From contig MCFH01000032.1 in NCBI GenBank assembly GCA_002104945.1, positions 541,915-605,914 on the forward strand: a stretch of 64,000 nt of DNA, in the 5' to 3' direction. Position 1 is the stretch's first letter, and every line of letters starts with the position of its first letter. Origin of the DNA: Piromyces finnis. Lineage: Eukaryota; Neocallimastigomycota; Neocallimastigomycetes; Neocallimastigales; Neocallimastigaceae. The position numbers and the translations under genes were made by a program. The notes beneath the pieces were generated by a model. The model searched no databases. It saw only the letters and a list, made by a program, of their open reading frames with translations, and was not told the origin of the DNA. Below are positions 43,815 to 56,271 of the stretch, in pieces.

Positions 43815-44772
43815 ATGAAAAAAGGTTTACTAGATGATACTGGAATTCGTATTTATAAACTAATATCCTATTATATTATGATTATGGTATATACTTACTA
43901 CATTGCATTTAAATTTGTAAGCTTACCAAAATACTTTCTTTTTGAATAAACATTATTTTTAATATTAAATAATGATAACAATATAAATAAATTAAATTTA
44001 TAAATTAAATTAAATTTACTTTTCTTTTTCTTTTCCTTTTCTTCTTATTTACAATAGCATATTTTAAAATTATTGAAATCGTTTAAAGTCATATTCTTAA
44101 TTCATTTATTATATTTATTTGGTTATCTCTCAATTTTTTCTTTCAATGTTTTTACCACGTCTAAATATCAAAAATTCATTTTTAGCTATTTTAAATATTA
44201 TTATGAAAAAAACCAAACAAAAAACCTTTTCTCTGAAGACCAACTTTATAAAAAAGCAAATTTAATTTTATATTCTTTATTATTATTCCAACTTTTATAT
44301 TTATTGATGTTGGTAAGTCAAATGGTGATAATATAAATAAATTATATAAAAAAATGTTTGAAATTTAAAATGTTTATAATTATTCTTAGAATAAATGTAA
44401 ATTCAAATTTCAAATTTCAAAAACATATATTAATGAAATATATATATTACTAAATTGAATTTATTTATTATTATTATTTTTAATATATTTGTCTTTTCTC
44501 ATATATATATTTTCTAAAAAAATAAAAAATTATAACAATATTTTTCTATCCTATAGATACATTATTATTATGCATGCATCACAAAAATAACCAGTATAGT
44601 AAATAAGGAAGCAAGAGAAGAAGAAGAATTAGATAATCTTACATTAATTAATGAAAGTTTATTAAGTAGTAACGAAATAACAGAAGATGTTACTATTATT
44701 AATATGAATGATGATGAATTTGAAAATGAAAAAGAAGAATATGAGGATGACGACCAATTCATGGATTTATAA
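43815..44772 (+). CDS. Small multi-pass membrane protein (paralogue 2)
   Basis: Exons 43815-43916, 44058-44312 and 44557-44772 join in phase 0 to 190 residues. Introns begin GTAAGC and GTAAGT and end AATAG and TATAG. Similarity to paralogue 1 runs from the hydrophobic segment IRIYKLISYYIMIM, through KKANLILYSLLLFQLLYL, to the acidic tail with DNLTLIN and EDVTIIN. The N-terminus is about 30 residues shorter. FQYF encoded just upstream of the ATG lines up with WFQAI of paralogue 1, so a further 5' exon is likely but I could not place it. No functional family recognised. Confidence 0.65.
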
Positions 44773-45859
44773 TAGTCGTATAAATATCATTTAGAAAATC
44801 AATTTATTATATTTAGAAGAAAAAGATATACATAAAAAGAAATAATATTAAACTATTCGAATAATTCAATAGCAAAGAAGGAAACAGAAAAAGTAAAAAA
44901 AAATAAAGGAAATAAAATTTGTAATATCAAATACTCATTTAATTTATTGAGAATGAAATAATAACATATATTGTTTGATTCAAATAAATAATTAATCAAA
45001 TAAAATAACTCTAAATAAAATTGTAATTATATAGTATATATTTTTTATTTATTATATTTTTATCATTAATAAAAATATTATTTAATTTTATAGTTTAAAT
45101 AATATTATTAAACAAGTACGTTTTACAGTTCACAAACAAGCAAATAAGCACAATTAAACTCTAACAATTTATTATATATGCATATATACATTAAACATCA
45201 TTTAAAACTAAAAATAAAATTACTACTACTACTACTACTACTAATAATAATAATAATAAAAAGGGAATAATTATAACAATAATGTATTAATTCTAAAAAT
45301 AAAAACAAAACAAAAAAAACGTATTTATACCTTTTTTTTGCAACAAGAAACTAGAACAATAATAACTACAACACAAACAGATAATAAGCATATAATCATA
45401 TTTTTTTTAAAAAAAATAATGACTTTTTTTTATTCATGTAAATATAAATATCTAAAATAAAGTTAATAATAATAAAAAAAGAAATAATGATAAAAATATA
45501 AATAGTTATACAAGTAATAATGATAATACTGATTTAATAAAAATATTACTATTCAATATTATTTCATTAAAAGTTTTGTTTATTATTTGATTTAATTATT
45601 ATATATATAATGCTTAGAATAATATTCAAAATTGGAATTTAATTTATATATATTATGTTGTTTATTTATATATCGATATATATTTTGAGTGTGGTATATA
45701 AAGTCAATAGTTTAAATATAAAAGAGGTATCCTATTATATTATTAGAAAAAGTAGTTACATTGAAAGAAACATTTTATTGAAATATCAAATGTAATTGTA
45801 AATTTATTTGTTACTATTTGAATAAAATTTAATTTCCAAAAAAAAATATTTTAAAATAA
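44773..45859. other. AT-rich intergenic stretch
   Basis: Contains an (ACT)n then (AAT)n run at about 45221-45259 and A/T homopolymers. No gene or element was recognised. Confidence 0.5.
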
Positions 45860-46134
45860 TAAAAAAATAAAAAATAATCAGTTCAATGTAATATTATTGT
45901 TTATTATTATTTGTAAAACGTTTTATATTATAATAGATAGTTTATTAATTTTTCAAAATTTAAGAAAGATTTGTTCTTATTTATATTAAATGTAGCTGAT
46001 TGCTGTATACAATAAAATAATTTATACAATAAAAATATAATGCATTTGAAACATATAAAGATATAATACAAAGAGCTAAAAACATCTTTCAACTTAGTTT
46101 ATTTTTTATATTTTTTTATATTTTAATATTCCTC

Positions 46135-48640
46135 TTCAGACCAGGATGTTTGCTTTTTCAAATATTTTGTCTGTAAATATTTTTAATTTTGGTCAGTTAA
46201 AGTCTTTCGTAAGTGGATCAGCTAACATTTTTCTGTCTTGATTACAATTCTCATATTTTTTATATTGTCTTTGTTGAAATGAAATTTAATATCAATGTGT
46301 CTTAGTTTATTACTAAGTTGACCATTTTCAACTGTTGTTTTACTAGCGAGATTGTAAGGTGCATTATTATATAGAAGATATGCATATTTTATTAAGTAGT
46401 TCCAAAATTCAGTGAACATTTTACTCCATTTGAGTAATGTTTTTGCACAACTAATTAATGTATAGTTGAAGCATTCAGCTATCCCATTATTTTCAAGATT
46501 TTAAGGTGGTGAAAAAGTTTTTTACTATTCCATTACTATTGCAGAAGTTGATTACATTTTTATTGTTATATTCTGAACCTTGATCAGAACGAAATATTTT
46601 ATTTTTATGGAAAAATCTTGTATTTAGATACATATATAATTGTTCTTGGAATTTCGAACTTACTTTCAAAAAAAAATAAAGATCCGACAGCGCTTTTATA
46701 TGCGGTTTTGTCATAATTTACTTCTTCATATTTTATTGAGTAATCATCAGTACACGGAGTTTTTGATTTTCAAATATTTTTCACTTTGAATTTTTCTAAT
46801 ATATCTTTTAATGAATGAATTTGATTAATAGAATAATTAAAATTATTACGTTCAATACTTATTCCTAAAATATATTCAGCAGGACTGCATTTTGAAATTT
46901 TAAATGTTTTCTTTATTTTACTTATTATTTTATTGTTTCAAGAACATTTTTATTCATTCCTGCTATTAATAGGTTGTCTACATAAACACCTATAATGCAA
47001 ACTAATTTATCCTCCACCATTTTCTTAAAAATACACGGATCAGAAATTAATTGATTGAATTAATTATTTTAAGGAAATTACTAAATAAAAGATTCTATTG
47101 ATGACCAGATTGTTTTAGACCATAGGGAGCTCTATTGAGAAGCCAATATCCACGTTCATAGTTAACGTCTCCTGAAGGGATAGATAATATATTTCTTTGT
47201 AAAGCGGTGCATTAAGATAGGCAGTTTTAATATCAAGTTGCATAATAATCCAATTAAATTTTGCAGCAATACCTATAAAAAATCTTAAACTATCAATATT
47301 TAAAGAAGGAGAAAATGTAAGTTTAAAATCTATACCTTTTCTTTGTGTGAAAGCCCTTGCAATAAGTCGAGCTTTGTACTTATTTACATTACCATATTGA
47401 TCCTTTTTAATGGTAAAATGTTAAAGGTGTATTAATTGTAAAGTTTTGATTAGATAGTTCAATATAGTCTAATGAAATTTTATTTTTCTTGCTGTCATTA
47501 AAAAACGAAGGACTACCTGGTCTTTTAGATGGTTCATTAAAAGGTGGTTTTAATTTTTTATTAAAATTAGAAGATAAAATATTTCCATGTCGTTTAGCTG
47601 AATCATTATATGAAGGTTTTAGGTTTTTATTATTGAAAGAATTTGTATTATTTAAATTATGTTCTAAAGGATTAATATTTGAATTATTGATTACTAAATC
47701 ATTTATTTTATTAATATTATCATTCTTATCAATTAAATACGTTCTTTTAGTGGTATTATCTGAATTATAAATATTTAATATATCTGATGATTAAATATAG
47801 TCGTCATCACTAGAATCACTAAGAGATTTAAAACTTGAAGCAATTTCATTAATAATATTATCAGTATCTTTTTCTAAAAAAATATCATCTTTATTATTGA
47901 TAGGAATGGGTTATGAATATTTTTGTCTTTTGAGTCATTTGCTTTATTGTATATAATGTCAAATTTTTATTTATTATTTGAATCTTCATTTGTATTAATT
48001 ATTGAGGATTTAAATATTTAATTGTCATTATTAAAAATGTTGGTTGGAAATTTGTTTTAATTTTATACTTAAACTGATTTGTTAAATATGTGAAAAAAAT
48101 TAACAATTGTCCTAGGAATTTCGGTTTTTCCTTCTAGTAGAAAAATCAACTTTTTTAGTAAATTTATATATAAAGATTAATACATAAATTTTACCCGAAA
48201 ATGATTTTTGGATTGGATCAATTACATCTGAATGTATTACCTCTAAAATTTCGGTAACCTTTGGAGTTTCAGAATTGTGCTATTTTGCAGTCAATGCATT
48301 CAACTTCTTTAATATTATAAAATTTTAAGTACTTATTTAAATTATCATAGTAGAAGTGTCCGAACCTTTTATGCCATAATAGTCCTGAATGTTCGTCAAG
48401 CTTTAATTTATTTTCATAAAATATTGTGTCAATGTAACTATCGGACTTGTCTTTATATATAGGTATGATTTTTATCAGCTATAAATGTTCCTATATTAAT
48501 GGTTTTATTCTTTTCATTTAAGTTTTTCTTGGATTTGAGAATGTTGTTGATAAGGAATTTCTATTCTTCAAAATTATTTTTGTTAAGATGCTCTTTCAGG
48601 TTGGAGTTTTAATTCTTGGGACATGTCATAATATAAGAGG
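46135..48640 (-). pseudogene. Degenerate copia Gag-Pol
   Basis: Short fragments align by eye with Copia2: an RNase H piece (ASKTTVENGQL to LRHIDIKFHFNKDN, 46222-46360), fused in this order to an integrase piece (EFWNYLIKYAYLLYN), another integrase segment (FRSDQGSEYNNK, near 46590), RT pieces around 46960-47420 and Gag/PR/IN pieces to 48640. Many stops, frame changes and internal rearrangement are present. No functional product is expected. Confidence 0.8.
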
Positions 48641-48657
48641 AAATTAGATTCTTAATC

Positions 48658-48927
48658 TTTTAATAGTTAAAATGGTTTATTATTAAAGTATAATTTAGTT
48701 TATTAATATTAATAGGTTATGGTAATTACAAAGAATTAATGAGAAATTGAATAAATTTATACTATAAAATGTTGATAGTTATAAAACTAAAAACTATTAT
48801 TCACAAATGTTCTTAGAACGTATGAATTACTAATAAACTACTAATTATTATTAATACATTAAATTATTTTAAACAGAAAATAAAATTATTTTAACATATA
48901 TTTAATTTATTCTAAAATATTCTAACA
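48658..48927 (-). repeat. 5' LTR of Copia2'
   Basis: It ends on the plus strand with ATATTCTAACA, the same edge as the Copia2 LTRs. About 270 bp. ATTAT and then the Copia2 LTR follow at once. Confidence 0.65.
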
Positions 48928-48932
48928 ATTAT

Positions 48933-49178
48933 TATTGGTTTTTATAAAATAAAGTTTATTTATATTTATTAATAATAAGTAATTACTGATTATATATTAC
49001 AAAATTATTTGAAAATTTACTCTTATTTATACTAAAAGTGGCTTATGCCTTTAACAATGAATAATTTAATACAATGTTTAAACGAACAACTAAGTCATTC
49101 AAATAATCTAAAATATCTTTCAATTATACGTTGACACTTATTTAATCTTTAATTTAATTCATTCTTTGTATTCTAACA
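48933..49178 (-). repeat. 3' LTR of Copia2
   Basis: Minus strand TGTTAGAATACAAAG to AAAAACCAATA. The edge is fixed by the polypurine tract on the right and ATTAT on the left. Confidence 0.85.
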
Positions 49179-49185
49179 TTCCCCT

Positions 49186-52100
49186 TCAGATCGGAATGTT
49201 TTGCCTGTCAAAAATTTGGTCTGTGAACATCTTCATCTTTGGTCCGTTAAAATCCTTAGTAAGAGGATCAGCCAACATTTTATCTGTTTTAATATATTTT
49301 AAAATTACCTTTTTATTTTTTATATTATCTTTGTTGAAATAGAACTTTATGTCAATGTGTCTTAATCTGTTATTTAGTTGTCCATTTTCAATAGTAGTTT
49401 TACTGGCCAAATTGTCCGTATAAATTTTTATAGGTTTGTTGTGGTTGAATAATTCCTTTAAAATATTTTTGATGTTTAGTACTTTCTTAATGCATTCAGA
49501 CATAGCAATATATTCAGCTTCAGCGGTTGATGTTGCAACCACTGATTGTTTCTTTGTTTGCCAACACTATTGTATTTTTAAATTTTAAAATTTCTTTTAA
49601 TCTTTTAATATTGCCTATGATATTTTTGATGTATTTATTTTCACCTGTTATTAAAAGATCATCAACGTATATACACCTATTAAACATACTAATCTTCCAT
49701 CCGCCATTTTCTTAAAAAACAAGAATCAGAAATTAATTGATGGAAATTGTTATTTTTAAGAAAATCCGTAAAAAGTAAATTTCATGGGCGACCAGATTGT
49801 TTTAATCCATATAACACTTTGTTAAGACGCCAATAACCACGCCCAAAATTAACATCAAGGAATGGCAATAAATATTTCTTTATCTAGAGGGGCATTTAAA
49901 TATGCAGTCTTTATATCGAGTTGCATAATATTCCATTTTAATTTTGCTGTAATGGCAATTATTAATTTAAGGCTATCAATATTTAACGTAGAGGAGAACG
50001 TTAATTCAAAATCAACACCTCTCGTTTGAGTGAACCCACGGGCTACGAGGCGAGCTTTATGTTTAATTATATTCCCATTATTATCTCGTTTCAAAGTAAA
50101 AATCCACTTTGTAGAAATGGTTGTTTTACCAGGAGGGAGCATTTTGGTGATGGTCATAATATTATTGTCATAGAGATTTTTGATTTCGGATTTAATAGCT
50201 TTTATCCATGATTTTTTATCTTTACAATTAATAGCTTGTTTATAGGTGAATGGTATTTTAGTTGGGATGTTATTATTTATTTCTATATTATTGATAGATT
50301 TTTTAAATTTCTTAATTTTTTCAGAAGAAATTGGATTTCCTGATCTTTTAGAAGGTTCATTAAAAGAATATTTTTGTTTTTTATTTATTGAAATTTTGGG
50401 TTTATTAAGTTTATGTTTTAATGGGATTGATTTCTGAATGTGGTTCTTTACATCAACACGTTTTGAAATAATATCACTATTACTTTCAGATAATTTTCTC
50501 TTTGTAGCTGAATTTAAATTTAATTGATTCATATCGATAAATGATTTAGATTGATTATCTGGATTATTACTGTTTGAATCAGTACTAGATTAAAAATCAG
50601 TGGTGAAGTCATCATAAGATTTTTGATAATAATTGATTCTTTTTTTTGCTGGGAGTAATTGCTAGTTTTCCTTTAGGCTTAGTTGAATCTGTGTTAAAAT
50701 TAAAATTTTCTTGTTTAGGTTGTTTACCATGAACAACATATGTAGGAGTAGAAGTTTCATCAGCCTGTTTATTGATTTTTAATTCTGAAGCAGGCACTTC
50801 ATCATAAATAGTATTATTTGTATCAAATTCAATTGTTTCATCTAAATTTATAATAGGATTTTCAAAAATATAATTATCATTATTAAATATATTTGTCGGT
50901 AACTTATTATTATGTTTCTTAGCTAATAGACATGAAGGCGTTTCTTCATCGAAAATTACTTCTCTGACTAGATGTACTAAAATTCTTTTTATTCATAATC
51001 ATGTAGCAATTTGATTCTATACTAAATCCTACAAATACACCTTCTTTTGAATTTGATTCAAATTTCATTATATTTTGCTCAAAATCTTTGTAGTGTGCTA
51101 CGCAACCAAATACTTTTATATATTTTAACTCAACTTTTCTTCTATAAAATATTTCATTTGGAATTTTATTATGTATGCCTTTGTGTGGAGTAATAATATA
51201 TAACATATTGGAATGCTTAACAGCGTAATCCCAGAAGTCAGTAGACATTTTGCTCCATTTAAGTAACGTTTTTTCACAGCTTACAAGTGTGTAATTAAAA
51301 CGTTCTGCAACACCGTTGTTTTGTGGATTGTGAGGGTGGTGAAAATGTTTTTACTATACTATGGCTCTTGCAGTAGTTAAGTACTTTCTTATTGTTGTAT
51401 TCAGTACCTTGATCTGATCTGAATATTTTCACATTGTTATGAAATTGATTATTCAGATAAGTTAAAAAATTTATGATTATTCTTGGTACTTCTGATTTTC
51501 TTTCTAAGAGAAATATTCAGCTTTTTCTTGAGAATTCATCAATAAAAGTTAAAATATATGTCTTTCCAGTGTATTATTTTACTATAGGACCTATCACATC
51601 AGAATGTATTACTTCTAATGGGAATTTAGCTTTGGGTGTTTTCTTGTTGTGTGTTTTTCTATTTAGCTTAGTAATTTTACACTCCAAACATTTTATGGGT
51701 TTTTCATTATGTAACCTTAAGTACTCGTTTAAATTTTCTTGAAAAAAATGACCAAGTCATCTATGCCATAACAACTTTGACTGATCATTGATATCTATAA
51801 AATCTTCATCGGAAATAGCATCAATAAATGTTTCTGATTTTATTTTATTTTCAGATATGATTCTGATTATATTATTTTTATTTGCTTTGAAAGTTCCTAT
51901 GTTAACAGTTCTTTTATTATTTTTTGTTACTTTTAAGGAGAGAAATACTTTATCCTTTCTAGATTTTAAACTGCATTCCATGCCATTTTTAACAAGTTTA
52001 ATACCACTTAATAGGTTTTTGTTAACGTCTTTAGAGTAAAGTACATTTTCTAATTTTATATCATACCCATTGATGCTACCTTCATAAGTTCCAAAACCAT

Positions 52101-52853
52101 CAAACTCACAGGTAGATCCGTTTGCACATTTTAAAATGACTTTTTCTTCTTCGAAATTGGTTAATATATCTTTATTATTCGTAATGTGCTCTGAAGCACC
52201 AGTATCAAAAGTCCATATTGTCTTATTATCTGGTGAATCTATAACTAATGATATAGTTGATTCATCCGATTTTTCTTCACCCGATTCATTTCCGTTTGGA
52301 TGGATTTTTTCTCTAAGATTTTTAGGAAAGGACAAGTATAAAACTCTGATCTTTTCCCATGTTCCAAGTTGGATATTATTTCTGTTCATCACATAAAATA
52401 TTTCATTGATCTGGTTAATAATATCCTTGCAATCAGTGAGATTCTTAGCTTTTAAAGAATATAATTTTTTCAACCAGTAGTTGGGATCAGCAATTTTCTT
52501 TTTTCTATACAGGACCTTCAATTTTTGCATAATATCGTAAGCGGTTTTAAGATATCTAAAGTAACTTAATGCCTCTTGACTAACATTGTTACTGATGATA
52601 GTTCATGCTAATGCATCTTCAGTTTCGCCTTTTCAATATCTTTTTCCAAGTCCTTAATTGTCTTGAGTGTTTTTTCAGAAGGTGATTTTTTCTTCTCTTG
52701 TTCAAGATTTTTCTTTAAATTTCCAATAACATCTTCATTTGCGTACTTCATGATTTTTGTAGCTCTCAGGATGTTATTGATAAGGAATTTCCAGTTCTCG
52801 AAGTTGTTCTTGTTAAGAATTTCTTCGGTTCTTAATTTGGTTTCAGCAGACAT
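49186..52853 (-). pseudogene. Gag-Pol of Copia2, several frameshifts and stops
   Basis: Fragments in order on the minus strand: Gag N-terminus from ATG 52853 (NNFENWKFLINN); Gag end, protease TGASEHITNN and integrase finger in 52530-51757; integrase end STDFWDYAVKHSNML (51248-50946); linker pieces (50797-50612); RT (KARLVARGFTQTRGV, DIKTAYLNAPL, 50532-49855); RNase H (TSTAEAEYIAMSE to LADPLTKDF, 49542-49186). No zinc knuckle is apparent between the Gag and protease pieces, where the two seem joined by a deletion. Catalytic motifs survive in pieces, so decay is moderate. It cannot make a full polyprotein. Confidence 0.88.
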
Positions 52854-52873
52854 GTCGCAGGTAATATTAGAGC

Positions 52874-52887
52874 TGAGACTCTTAATC
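52874..52887 (-). other. Primer binding site of Copia2, tRNA-Lys(CUU) anticodon arm
   Basis: The plus strand reads TGAGACTCTTAATC next to the LTR, so the element strand reads GATTAAGAGTCTCA, the same 14 bases as Copia1. LTR sequences of the two families are unrelated, so the shared site reflects shared primer use. Confidence 0.8.
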
Positions 52888-53134
52888 TATTGGTTTTTAT
52901 AAAATAAAGTTTATTTATATTTATTAATAATAAGTAATTATTGATTATATATTACAAAATATTTGAAAATTTACTCTTATTTATACTAAAAGTGGCTTAT
53001 GTATTTAACAATGAATAATTTAATACAATGTTTAAAAGAACAACTAAGTCATTCAAATAATCTAAAATATCTTTCAATTATATTTAATTTCGTTGACACT
53101 TATTTAATCTTTAATTCATTCTTTGTATTCTAAC

Positions 53135-53135
<1 letters not shown>
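52888..53135 (-). repeat. 5' LTR of Copia2
   Basis: 248 bp, close to 48933-49178. ATTAT and then an (ATTT)n microsatellite follow (about 53136-53200). Confidence 0.85.

Positions 53136-53138
<3 letters not shown>

Positions 53139-53202
<64 letters not shown>
53139..53202 (+). repeat. (ATTT)n microsatellite
   Basis: About 16 units of TTTA directly after the target duplication of Copia2. The remaining 290 bases up to the LRR gene are A/T-rich and show no other feature. Confidence 0.9.
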
Positions 53203-53205
<3 letters not shown>

Positions 53206-53495
53206 TTGATAAAAATGAATAGATATGAGTGATAATATTTTATTTTTTTTAAAAAAGAGAATGTTTTTATACGCCTATTATTTTAAAATTTCAATTAATT
53301 ATTAATTAGTAATTTTATATTAATTTCTTTTTTTTTAAATTAAAGAAAATTAAAGAATTCATTGTAACAATTATAATAGTAAATGTAATAATAAATATAA
53401 TAACAGCAATAGCAGAAACAACAATAATAATAATACATAAATAAAAATAGTGTTTATTCTCTTTCAAGTCTTAAAAAAGAATAAATAAATAGTTA

Positions 53496-55928
53496 ATGGA
53501 AAGCGAAAAGAATTTAAACCTATCCCAATTAATTCTAAATTTGAATAAATATGATAGAAAAAAAATTGTTACCAACTGGAAAAAGTTCAAAAATATTCCT
53601 GTGGAAGAACTCTCCTTTTCCAATTTAAAAGAATTAACAATTATATATAAGCAAACCAAAAATGCAAATTTAGAAAATAATCTTGCACTATTATTAAGAA
53701 AAGCAACATCATTACAGGTACTAGAAATGAAACAAATACAATTAACAGAATTAATAAAAGAAATAAGAAATTTAATTAATTTAGTAGAATTAAATCTTTG
53801 TCAAAACCAATTATATGAATTACCAAAAGAACTATGTAAATTGATTCGTTTAACAAAACTAAATCTTGAAAAGAATAAAATATCGGAATTACCAATAGAA
53901 ATTGGAAATTTGACTAGTTTAACAGAATTAAACCTAAATAAGAATAGATTAAGTAATTTGCCTGTAGAAATAGGAAAATTGACTAATTTAAAAAAATTAA
54001 GTATTTGTTACAATTATCTAAAGGGATTGCCAAAAGAAATAAATAATTTAAAATATTTAATCGAATTAAAACTTCAAAATAATCTTTTAAATGATTTACC
54101 AAAAGATATAGGAAGTCTAATAAATTTAAAAATACTAAATCTAGCCAATAATAACTTAATTGAATTGCCAAAAGAAATAGGTAATTTAGTTCATCTAACT
54201 GAATTTTATCTTTTAAAAAATGAATTGACAGAATTACCAAAAGAAATTGGTTATTTAGTTCAATTAGTTAAATTAAATATAAAACAAAACAAACTTTTAA
54301 CACTTCCAAAAGAAATAGGTAATTTAACTCATTTAACTGAATTAATATTAGAAAAAAATCATATATCAAAATTACCAAAAGAAATTGGAAATTTACATCA
54401 ACTCATTATGTTGAGTCTTGAAAGTAATTTTTTAGAGAGCTTACCAAAAGAAATAGGACAAATAATAAATTTAAAAACTTTAGATGTTAGTAATAATGAA
54501 ATAGTAGAAATTCCGAAAGAAATAGGAAATTTAGTTCAATTAACAAAGTTATACTTACAAATGAATAAATTAACTTTATTACCAAAAGAATTAGGAAATT
54601 TAATCAATTTAACTAAAATAAATATTAATTTCAATGTGATAGAGAAAATACCAAAAGAAATAGGCCAACTAAAAAAGTTGGTTGAATTAAATTTAAATAG
54701 CAATAGGCTGATAGAGTTACCAAATGAAATTGGTAATTTGATAAATTTAAAAGTGCTTATGTGTGATTATAATCAATTAAATAGACTTCCCCTAGAAATA
54801 GGGAACTTAATCCATTTAAAAAAATTGTTCCTTTATCAAAATAGGCTATCAGAATTACCAGCTGAAATAGGAAATCTAAGTAAATTAATAGAATTAACCT
54901 TATTCATTAATTATATAAACGAACTTCCGAAGGAAATTAGATCATTGACCTCATTAACGATCTTAAATATGAGCTATATTCATTTAAAAAAATTACCTAA
55001 GGAAATAGGTTGTTTAATAAATTTAAAAGAGCTAGACATTTCTTATAATCAATTAACAGAATTACCGAATGACGTTGGTAATTTAACAAATTTAAATACA
55101 CTTCTAATAAATAACAATGGGTTAACTAAATTACCAAGTGAAATTGGTAATTTAACAAATTTAAAAAAACTTGACATCACCTATAACGAATTGATTGAAT
55201 TGCCAAGAGAGATTGGTAATATGATAAATCTAAATGAAATTTACCTTCATAATAATGCTTTATCCAAATTACCAAAAGAAATGGGAAATTTAACCAATTT
55301 AAAAAGGCTATCACTTCGAGTGAATATAAAATTAACTGAACTTCCAAAAGAAATGGGAAATTTAATGAAATTAAGATATATTTCTCTTGATGAATTATTA
55401 TCTATTCAACATTATATTCATAAGGGAGATATGACAACTGGTATGTATTATCATTTTAAATATGAAGAGGAAGAAAAAAAATTAGGAAATTATCTTTATA
55501 ATGTTGTTTGGTTAAACTTGAAAAATAAGAATTTAACGTTACTCCCGCTTGACATCATCAATTATAGATCACTACGAAGCTTGAATTTAAGTGAGAATCA
55601 ATTACTAGAAATTCCTCCAAATATTTTCATACTCCAATACTTGCAACTATTAGATTTGCGAAAAAATAAATTTTTACATGCACTTCCCAACAGTTTATGG
55701 CATATGCCAAGATTGAGATGTGTCTATTTAGATCATTCTTTATTGTTCAAATTACCAAGAGAAATTTTATTGTCTCCTTCTTTGAAAATAATACCCATCC
55801 TTGAAAAAGATAATACCTTGATACCTCTCATTTTAAATCTTGTTATTCTTTCTAAACAAAGATATCCACAAAATGATAAAAATTTTCATGAATTATTTGA
55901 ATTTTATCAAATTCATTTAATTAAGTAA
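53496..55928 (+). CDS. Leucine-rich-repeat protein, 810 residues, intronless
   Basis: Residues 1-75 are a non-repeat head with charged Lys/Asn stretches. From about residue 80 come some 24 repeats of about 23 residues with consensus LPKEIGNLxxLxxLxLxxNxL. A non-repeat insert (about 632-665, SIQHYIHKGDM to EEEKKLGNY) interrupts them. Four more repeats follow (LLPLDI, EIPPNI, ALPNSL, KLPREI), then a C-terminal cap. No signal peptide, membrane segment or catalytic domain is visible, so a cytoplasmic protein-binding scaffold is inferred. The repeats resemble the Ras-suppressor/SHOC2 kind. The start is the first ATG after stops in the AT-rich leader. Copia2 ends about 360 bp upstream. Confidence 0.93.
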   Translation: MESEKNLNLSQLILNLNKYDRKKIVTNWKKFKNIPVEELSFSNLKELTIIYKQTKNANLENNLALLLRKATSLQVLEMKQIQLTELIKEIRNLINLVELNLCQNQLYELPKELCKLIRLTKLNLEKNKISELPIEIGNLTSLTELNLNKNRLSNLPVEIGKLTNLKKLSICYNYLKGLPKEINNLKYLIELKLQNNLLNDLPKDIGSLINLKILNLANNNLIELPKEIGNLVHLTEFYLLKNELTELPKEIGYLVQLVKLNIKQNKLLTLPKEIGNLTHLTELILEKNHISKLPKEIGNLHQLIMLSLESNFLESLPKEIGQIINLKTLDVSNNEIVEIPKEIGNLVQLTKLYLQMNKLTLLPKELGNLINLTKININFNVIEKIPKEIGQLKKLVELNLNSNRLIELPNEIGNLINLKVLMCDYNQLNRLPLEIGNLIHLKKLFLYQNRLSELPAEIGNLSKLIELTLFINYINELPKEIRSLTSLTILNMSYIHLKKLPKEIGCLINLKELDISYNQLTELPNDVGNLTNLNTLLINNNGLTKLPSEIGNLTNLKKLDITYNELIELPREIGNMINLNEIYLHNNALSKLPKEMGNLTNLKRLSLRVNIKLTELPKEMGNLMKLRYISLDELLSIQHYIHKGDMTTGMYYHFKYEEEEKKLGNYLYNVVWLNLKNKNLTLLPLDIINYRSLRSLNLSENQLLEIPPNIFILQYLQLLDLRKNKFLHALPNSLWHMPRLRCVYLDHSLLFKLPREILLSPSLKIIPILEKDNTLIPLILNLVILSKQRYPQNDKNFHELFEFYQIHLIK

Positions 55929-56271
55929 ATAATATAAATAATATACATAAATAAAATAATACACTTTTTATTATTATTATTATTATTATATTATTATTAT
56001 TATATTATATATCAAAAGTAACAATAAGGAAAGAAATTAAAATTATAAATTTTATTGATATAAAAATAATTTTGTTATTATTTTATTAAATAAGAAAAAG
56101 ATAAATGTAAAAAAGATATTTTTTTTTCTTCATATACAACTATTATAATTTTTACTTCTTATAAAGTAAATAATTCACTTCAATTATTATTTCTTTTAAT
56201 ACTCAAAATGTTATGATATAACTATTTAAAAATATTTTTGAAAAATAATTTTTTTTTTACCTTTCTTTGTA
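55929..56271. other. AT-rich 3' flank of the LRR gene
   Basis: Short (ATT)n run at about 55970-56008 and T runs. No gene seen. Confidence 0.5.

Larger units (their letters stand above)
45860..48927 (-). mobile_element. Decayed Ty1/copia element (Copia2')
   Basis: A 5' LTR (48658-48927), a damaged primer site (48644-48657, two mismatches to TGAGACTCTTAATC), pol fragments and a polypurine-like CTGAAGAGGAA (minus strand, about 46139-46129). The 3' LTR to its left (about 45860-46128) is barely recognisable. It is an older relative of Copia2 immediately to the right. Confidence 0.75.
48933..53135 (-). mobile_element. Ty1/copia element with broken frame (Copia2)
   Basis: 4203 bp with LTRs at 48933-49178 (246 bp) and 52888-53135 (248 bp), an intact primer site (52874-52887), a polypurine tract GAAGGGGAA next to the 3' LTR, and target duplication ATTAT at 48928-48932 and 53136-53140. 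The LTRs differ by small indels (for example an extra TTTAATTTC in the right copy). The coding region is broken. Confidence 0.9.
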
